A stretch of DNA of 64,000 bases from NCBI GenBank assembly GCA_003258725.1, contig QHMG01000009.1, positions 1 to 64,000 of the forward strand, given 5' to 3'. The notes under the pieces were generated by a model, which ran no database searches, was not told the origin of the DNA, and worked only from the letters and a program-made list of their open reading frames with translations. Made by a program: the position numbers and the translations under genes. Positions 60,110-64,000 of the stretch are shown here, in pieces. Within the stretch, counting starts at the first letter, position 1. Each line of letters begins with the position of its first letter. The stretch comes from Candidatus Melainabacteria bacterium. GTDB taxonomy: Bacteria; Cyanobacteriota; Vampirovibrionia; Gastranaerophilales; Gastranaerophilaceae.

Positions 60110-61234
60110 ATGAACGAAAAGAAAAACATTTTAGTTGTATTTGGAACAAGACCAGAGGTTATAAAGCTTGCTCCTGTTATCATTGAGCTTAGAAAACATT
60201 CTGAATATAATGTTATAGTATGTAATACCGAGCAACAAAAGGAATTATCTAACCAAACGCTTGAATATTTCGGGCTAAAGGCTGATATAAACCTTGATTG
60301 TATGCGTCCTAACCAACCTTTGGCAGAAATTCAATCAAGAATTTTGTTGAATTTAGATAAAGTATTTAATGAGCAAACTATTGATGCGACTATTGTTCAA
60401 GGTGATACAATGACTGTATTGACTGGTGCGCTTGTAAGTTTCTATCACAAAGTCCCAGTTTTTCACGTTGAAGCAGGTTTGCGCTCGTATGATATCTACG
60501 AACCCTTCCCAGAAGAGGTTATGCGCCAAATGACATCACGTGTAACTCAACTTCATTTTGCTCCAACCGAAAAAAATAAACAGGCTCTATTACGTGAAGG
60601 TATTGATGAAAATAAGATATCAGTTACTGGAAATACCGTTGTAGATGCATTATTCTGCCTATCTGGTGACGTAATTGCCCGTTCTAAGAGCTTTTTTGAA
60701 GATAAGAACATTACAATAAACGACAAATTGGTACTTATAACTGCACATAGACGAGAAAATCATGGCGAAAGGCTTGATAGGATTATAAAAGCGATATATG
60801 ATTTGGCTATAAAGTACACAGACCATACGTTTGTGATACCTGTTCACCCAAATCCAAATGTAAAAGATAAAATTCACGAAAAACTTGGTAAATTAAGCAA
60901 CATACACCTATTGACACCGCTTGATTACCCTTATCTAGTGTATTTACAACGTAATGCAAAGTTGATATTGACTGATAGTGGCGGTATACAAGAAGAAGCG
61001 CCTACTTTTGGTTGCCCAACTTTAGTAATGAGATATGAGACAGAGCGCCAAGAAGGCATAGAAGCTGGCGTTTCGACTTTGGTCGGCGCAGATTACGCTC
61101 GTATACTGTCACTTAGCGAAAATATCCTGTCAAAAGAAAAATCTCAAACTCGATTGACAGCTCAAAATCCTTACGGTGACGGACATTCATCTGAGAAGAT
61201 TGAAAAACTAATACGTGAATTTTTTAAAATGTAG
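60110..61234 (+). CDS. wecB: Non-hydrolysing UDP-N-acetylglucosamine 2-epimerase
   Basis: It interconverts UDP-GlcNAc and UDP-ManNAc for surface polysaccharide synthesis. Motifs are VVFGTRPEVIKLAPVI at the N-terminus, VQGDTMTVLTGAL, HVEAGLRSYD, TAHRRENHGERL, and TDSGGIQEEAPTFG, which contacts the nucleotide. At 374 residues it is full length. I start at the ATG 60110, with GAGAG upstream; a GTG four codons earlier is less likely. It is monocistronic with its own terminator and diverges from trmFO. Confidence 0.95.
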   Translation: MNEKKNILVVFGTRPEVIKLAPVIIELRKHSEYNVIVCNTEQQKELSNQTLEYFGLKADINLDCMRPNQPLAEIQSRILLNLDKVFNEQTIDATIVQGDTMTVLTGALVSFYHKVPVFHVEAGLRSYDIYEPFPEEVMRQMTSRVTQLHFAPTEKNKQALLREGIDENKISVTGNTVVDALFCLSGDVIARSKSFFEDKNITINDKLVLITAHRRENHGERLDRIIKAIYDLAIKYTDHTFVIPVHPNPNVKDKIHEKLGKLSNIHLLTPLDYPYLVYLQRNAKLILTDSGGIQEEAPTFGCPTLVMRYETERQEGIEAGVSTLVGADYARILSLSENILSKEKSQTRLTAQNPYGDGHSSEKIEKLIREFFKM

Positions 61235-61242
61235 GTGAGAAA

Positions 61243-61269
61243 CGTACGTAAAAATACGTACGCTTTTTT
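61243..61269 (+). terminator. Intrinsic terminator of wecB
   Basis: CGTACGTA, loop AAAA, TACGTACG, C, then TTTTTT, 9 bases after the stop codon. Confidence 0.9.
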
Positions 61270-61330
61270 ACGGACAAATTTAGAACTTTTGTATTTTTAA
61301 TAAATTTTCGCTATATTTTATAAAGTTTCA

Positions 61331-61373
61331 AAAAAATAAGGTTCAAATTTTTAAAATCTGAACCTTATTTTTT
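61331..61373 (-). terminator. Intrinsic terminator of the GH57 branching enzyme gene
   Basis: AATAAGGTTCA pairs with TGAACCTTATT with further AT pairs inside, and A/T runs on both sides, 20 bases beyond the minus-strand stop. Confidence 0.85.
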
Positions 61374-61392
61374 ATTTTTAATATTTACCAAA

Positions 61393-63120
61393 TTACTTGT
61401 ACAAAGGTGCAAGTTTTTTTGCTTGTTGTGGAATTACGCCTTCTTCGATTGGAAGATATACTCTGTAATCAATATCAGGGAAACAGTTGTCGATATCTTC
61501 GATTTCGTGAAGTTTAGCTTCGTCAATGTTGCCTGAATCAATCATATCAGCGATTGTTTCAAATCTGTTAACGTGTTCTCTAAATCTATCAGTTGCGTAA
61601 TCTTTAGCTTGCCATGTTGTGATTAAGAAAGGCCAATCTGAAGATTGAAGTAACAAGTTTTCTCTTGATAATTGAGCCAAAGCTCTTAGTAATAATTTAT
61701 CAGATGGTTTTTCTTCGTATCTTGAAGCTATTTCTGTGATACGTTTTTCGCAAGAGTGGATAATTGGCCACATCCATTCAGTTAAGTGATTCATCCATAC
61801 GTAGAAGTGTCCGCCAGCACCCCAAGAGCTTTCTGGAATTTGAATAGCTTCTTTTGGTGGGTGCGCTTCTAGGTATTCACCTGCTGTCATCATTTCGATA
61901 TCATCTTTTAAGTATGTGTTGATTTTCTTAACAACTTGTTTAATAAATTCAACACCTTCAAACCACCAGTGGCCGAATAATTCTGTATCAAAAGATACCA
62001 TTACTAAGCCTTCTTTACCATTATGAGATTTTTTGTAATCGTTTAACAAGTGGTAAAGCATTGTTGTATAGTGATCTGAATTTTCGTTAATTTTATTGAA
62101 TGCTAATACAGGGTCATAAAGCATTTTGTCGCCTAAATCGGTTGTTGAAGAAGTAATTCTCCAATAGTGCATGCCTGATTTGTCGTCTTTTTTGTGAAAT
62201 TCTCTGTAAACGCCATCTCCAGGATATCCGTCTGCTGCTGACCAAACTTGGTAACCAGCTCTATCGTTTCTACCCATAACAGCAACTTGCGCATCTGGTA
62301 ACCAATAAGCTGAATATGTATCATATCCTGTTGCTTCACGTTCTGGAAGTGGAATGTATTCAATATTACCATACATTCCGATTACACGTCTGTTACCGAT
62401 TGAATTACCACCTTCAATTACGTGTGATTCAGTAAAGAAGTATTGAATATCATTGTTTTGAAGAGTAACTTCAATAGCTGGTCTCCATTTCTTTTGACCG
62501 TCTTTACCAATGTATTGATAACCTTGTCTGTAAGCACATTCTGGTAACCAAGCACCTTTAGCTTTTTTACCAAATAAGCGTTTTGTTGTATCAGAACCAA
62601 CTTTAAATTGAGCATTTAAGTTGTTGTCAGTTGCAAGAAGTGGTGAGAAGCCGTGAGTTGCACCTGATGTTGTAATTTCAATACAGCCCAAATCTTGGTA
62701 TTTTTTGAAGGCTGCGATTAAGTCTTTGTTATAACGGTTTACAAAGTGGTCTTTAATTTTTGATAAGTGGTTGAATGAAAAATTAGCTAAGTAGCTTAAG
62801 TGTTCAGAGTGTTCAACCTTTGGATCTGGATATCTTTCAATATCTTCAGCTGCTGATTTAATTCTAGTATCCATGTACTTAACAAAACCTTCTTGTAAAT
62901 GTTTATCGTTAAGTTGTTCAGCCAAAATTGGTGTAATGCCAACTGTAAGTTTAGCTTTGATGCCATCTTCTTCGTACAATTCTGAGATTGCATCAAGAAG
63001 TGGAACGTAAGTTTCAGCCATACATTCGTATAAATTTTCTTCACCGAATGGCCACATACCAGCTTTGCGGTAGTATGGCAAATGGCTATGTAACATAAAA
63101 ACAAATTGTCCTACTGACAT
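61393..63120 (-). CDS. Family 57 1,4-alpha-glucan branching enzyme-like protein
   Basis: The GH57 motifs are FMLHSHLPYYRKAGMWPFGE (motif 1), GATHGFSPLL (motif 2), GAWLPECAYR with the nucleophile Glu (motif 3), and VSFDTELFGHWWFEG with the acid Asp (motif 4). The C-terminal DUF1957-type helical region (residues about 430-560) follows. The combination and the 575-residue length are those of GH57 branching enzymes, which make alpha-1,6 branches in glycogen. GGAGG lies before the ATG. It is monocistronic. With the DUF3536 protein at 46276 it suggests storage-glucan metabolism; no GT5 or GT35 enzyme is in the window. Confidence 0.93.
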   Translation of the reverse strand: MSVGQFVFMLHSHLPYYRKAGMWPFGEENLYECMAETYVPLLDAISELYEEDGIKAKLTVGITPILAEQLNDKHLQEGFVKYMDTRIKSAAEDIERYPDPKVEHSEHLSYLANFSFNHLSKIKDHFVNRYNKDLIAAFKKYQDLGCIEITTSGATHGFSPLLATDNNLNAQFKVGSDTTKRLFGKKAKGAWLPECAYRQGYQYIGKDGQKKWRPAIEVTLQNNDIQYFFTESHVIEGGNSIGNRRVIGMYGNIEYIPLPEREATGYDTYSAYWLPDAQVAVMGRNDRAGYQVWSAADGYPGDGVYREFHKKDDKSGMHYWRITSSTTDLGDKMLYDPVLAFNKINENSDHYTTMLYHLLNDYKKSHNGKEGLVMVSFDTELFGHWWFEGVEFIKQVVKKINTYLKDDIEMMTAGEYLEAHPPKEAIQIPESSWGAGGHFYVWMNHLTEWMWPIIHSCEKRITEIASRYEEKPSDKLLLRALAQLSRENLLLQSSDWPFLITTWQAKDYATDRFREHVNRFETIADMIDSGNIDEAKLHEIEDIDNCFPDIDYRVYLPIEEGVIPQQAKKLAPLYK

Positions 63121-63280
63121 AATAAAATGCCTCCATTTTTCTTCGTGTTTATATTAGGGTAAATTGTGTCTGAACAATTCTCTCCTTTGTTACTTTTTTT
63201 ATACCATGAAACAAAAAAAAAAGATACTTTTTTTCTTAAAGATTGTATCGTAATGTTACAAAAATAGCCGAAATGACCTA

Positions 63281-63296
63281 TATACCGAACGGTATA
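63281..63296. promoter_or_regulatory. TetR-type palindromic operator
   Basis: TATACCG-AA-CGGTATA, a perfect palindrome with 7-bp arms, of the kind bound by TetR-family repressors. It lies 14 bp upstream of the rpsT -35 and 160 bp upstream of the divergent GH57 gene. No TetR gene is in the window. Confidence 0.6.
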
Positions 63297-63310
63297 AACT
63301 TTACAATTTC

Positions 63311-63339
63311 TTGACATTTGTAAAAGTTTATTTTAATAT
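63311..63339 (+). promoter_or_regulatory. rpsT: Promoter of rpsT
   Basis: TTGACA (consensus), exactly 17 bp, then TAATAT. Transcription near 63346 gives a leader of about 83 bases. Confidence 0.75.
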
Positions 63340-63428
63340 TTTTTTGCTCACATCCTCAGGGTAGCAATGAGGCTTAAAAAGGAAGTCATTAACCGTTTTA
63401 AATCTCACAAAAAGAAAGAAGGACAAAA

Positions 63429-63698
63429 ATGGCTAATATTAAATCTGCTAAAAAAAGAGTTTTAGTTGCTGAAAGAAATCACGCTAAAAACGTGGCTTTC
63501 AAAACATCAATCAAAACAATTTTGAAAAAAGTTGTAGAATTAGCTAAAGCAAAAGATGAAGAAAATTTGAAAGTTGCTTTATCAAAAGCATACCAATTAT
63601 GTGATAAAGCTGTTTCAAAAGGTATTTTACACAAAAATACAGCTTCAAGAAAAAAATCTAGATTAACTATCGCTGTTAACAAATTAATGGCTCAATAG
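63429..63698 (+). CDS. rpsT: 30S ribosomal protein S20
   Basis: S20 binds 16S rRNA early in 30S assembly. The sequence is a basic helical bundle with the family start MANIKSAKKRVLVAERN and the end GILHKNTASRKKSRLTIAVNKL. Length 89 is normal. AAGGACA lies before the ATG. The 83-base leader carries a small hairpin and an extra AAGGAAG, which could take part in autoregulation. It has its own strong promoter and terminator. Confidence 0.97.
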   Translation: MANIKSAKKRVLVAERNHAKNVAFKTSIKTILKKVVELAKAKDEENLKVALSKAYQLCDKAVSKGILHKNTASRKKSRLTIAVNKLMAQ

Positions 63699-63721
63699 TT
63701 TTTAAGATTTAGAAATCTTTT

Positions 63722-63758
63722 AAGGGCGCAAAACGTACGTTTTGCGCCCTTCTTATTT
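63722..63758 (+). terminator. Intrinsic terminator of rpsT
   Basis: A 30-base perfect palindrome (63722-63751), AAGGGCGCAAAACGT and its complement, followed by a T-rich tail. Confidence 0.9.
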
Positions 63759-63804
63759 GTTCTTGTAATTATTATTAACAATATGAGTCATGTAGAATTT
63801 TATT

Positions 63805-63813
63805 TGATATAAT
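63805..63813 (+). promoter_or_regulatory. Extended -10 before the right-edge gene
   Basis: TGA-TATAAT, 34 bases before the ATG at 63848. The -35 is poor, as usual with an extended -10. Confidence 0.45.
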
Positions 63814-63847
63814 GACATGGGGAATAGTGTGTATAAAGTGAGTGTAC

Positions 63848-64000
63848 ATGCCAACTAATCAGCAAATCAATTTAAAAGATTATCAAGGACTAATCGAAAC
63901 CGTTTGTAAAGTCGAGGCTCAAAAAATGGCTTCTACTTCGCATTTGCTTGATTTTATGGAGATGATGAATATTGCAACTCAAACTTTGTATATTTTATTT
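63848..64000 (+). CDS. N-terminus of a probable sigma-70-family factor (partial)
   Basis: The frame is open from the ATG at 63848 to the window edge (51 codons). The pattern LIETVCKVEAQKMAS, then HLLDFMEMMNIATQTLYILF, resembles sigma region 2 (xLVxxxAxKxA...LxDLxQxGxxALxxLL) in spacing. The visible part is too short to be sure. GTGAG lies before the ATG and an extended -10 at 63805. It follows rpsT after a terminator. Confidence 0.45.
   Translation, partial: MPTNQQINLKDYQGLIETVCKVEAQKMASTSHLLDFMEMMNIATQTLYILF

Larger units (their letters stand above)
63121..63428. other. Intergenic region between the GH57 and rpsT genes
   Basis: These 308 bases hold no credible gene. They contain the ribosome site of the GH57 gene, an AT-rich stretch, the palindrome at 63281-63296, the rpsT promoter at 63311-63339, and a small hairpin CCTCA/TGAGG (63354-63372) at the start of the rpsT leader. 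Confidence 0.7.

Overview
The window is AT-rich (roughly 30% GC by eye) bacterial chromosome with dense, mostly short operons. Gene content suggests a gut Melainabacteria/Vampirovibrionia member (Gastranaerophilales-like). The pointers are a type IV pilus/type II secretion-like secretin-ATPase-platform operon with a detached prepilin typical of that group, a DUF3536-type GH57 protein next to an alpha-mannosidase, a second GH57 glucan branching enzyme, TrmFO, PPDK, many lineage-restricted small or coiled-coil proteins, and no photosynthesis genes. The assignment is an inference from gene content, not a phylogeny.

Layout. 0-5.5 kb: end of an unknown gene, a CHAP-type peptidoglycan hydrolase, a HAD phosphatase pair, and a MerR regulator facing a DXS-like TPP enzyme that carries a signal peptide. 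5.5-8.5 kb: membrane proteins sharing a DUF2628-like module, a PH-like membrane protein and an extremely Cys-rich secreted protein. 8.5-12 kb: surface-glycan cluster (SGNH hydrolase, two GT2 enzymes, a GT11 fucosyltransferase). 12-16.6 kb: MmcQ/YjbR, a divergent HxlR/MBL-hydrolase pair, tRNA-Ser(GCU), a sodium:alanine symporter and family-4 UDG. 16.7-22.5 kb: a 1542-residue coiled-coil protein followed by CutA and an HEXXH protein. 22.5-29.8 kb: small hypotheticals, an M16 pseudopeptidase, PPDK, a possible structured RNA and a HEAT-like protein. 29.8-36 kb: POT peptide transporter, GT39 with polyprenyl-phosphate sugar synthase, RNase P RNA, RlmH, MscS and tRNA-Gly(UCC). 36-41.5 kb: an AMIN-like membrane protein, two related coiled-coil proteins with a hydrophobic helix, and a prepilin. 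41.5-49.5 kb: HI0933 flavoprotein/FolK, GH38, a hypothetical with a hairpin-buried ribosome site, GH57/DUF3536 and an OB-fold secreted protein. 49.7-57.2 kb: secretion/pilus operon and SDR. 57.2-64 kb: PLP-fold protein, PgeF, TrmFO divergent from WecB, GH57 branching enzyme, S20, and the start of a probable sigma factor.

How the genes work together. Surface polysaccharide and protein glycosylation (GT2, GT11, GT39, polyprenyl-P-sugar synthase, WecB, PLP-fold protein) and envelope export (secretin, ATPase, platform, prepilin) are the main themes. Alpha-glucan/mannan handling (two GH57, GH38) and PPDK fit a fermentative heterotroph. Housekeeping items (RNase P, RlmH, TrmFO, S20, tRNAs, FolK) are interspersed.

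Regulation seen in the sequence. Several first genes lack a Shine-Dalgarno and carry a -10 box 6-9 bases before the ATG, suggesting leaderless mRNAs. Others have strong AGGAG sites. Recognisable operators are a MerR-type dyad in a 19-bp spacer, a TetR-type palindrome near rpsT, and a palindromic -35 shared by trmFO and wecB.
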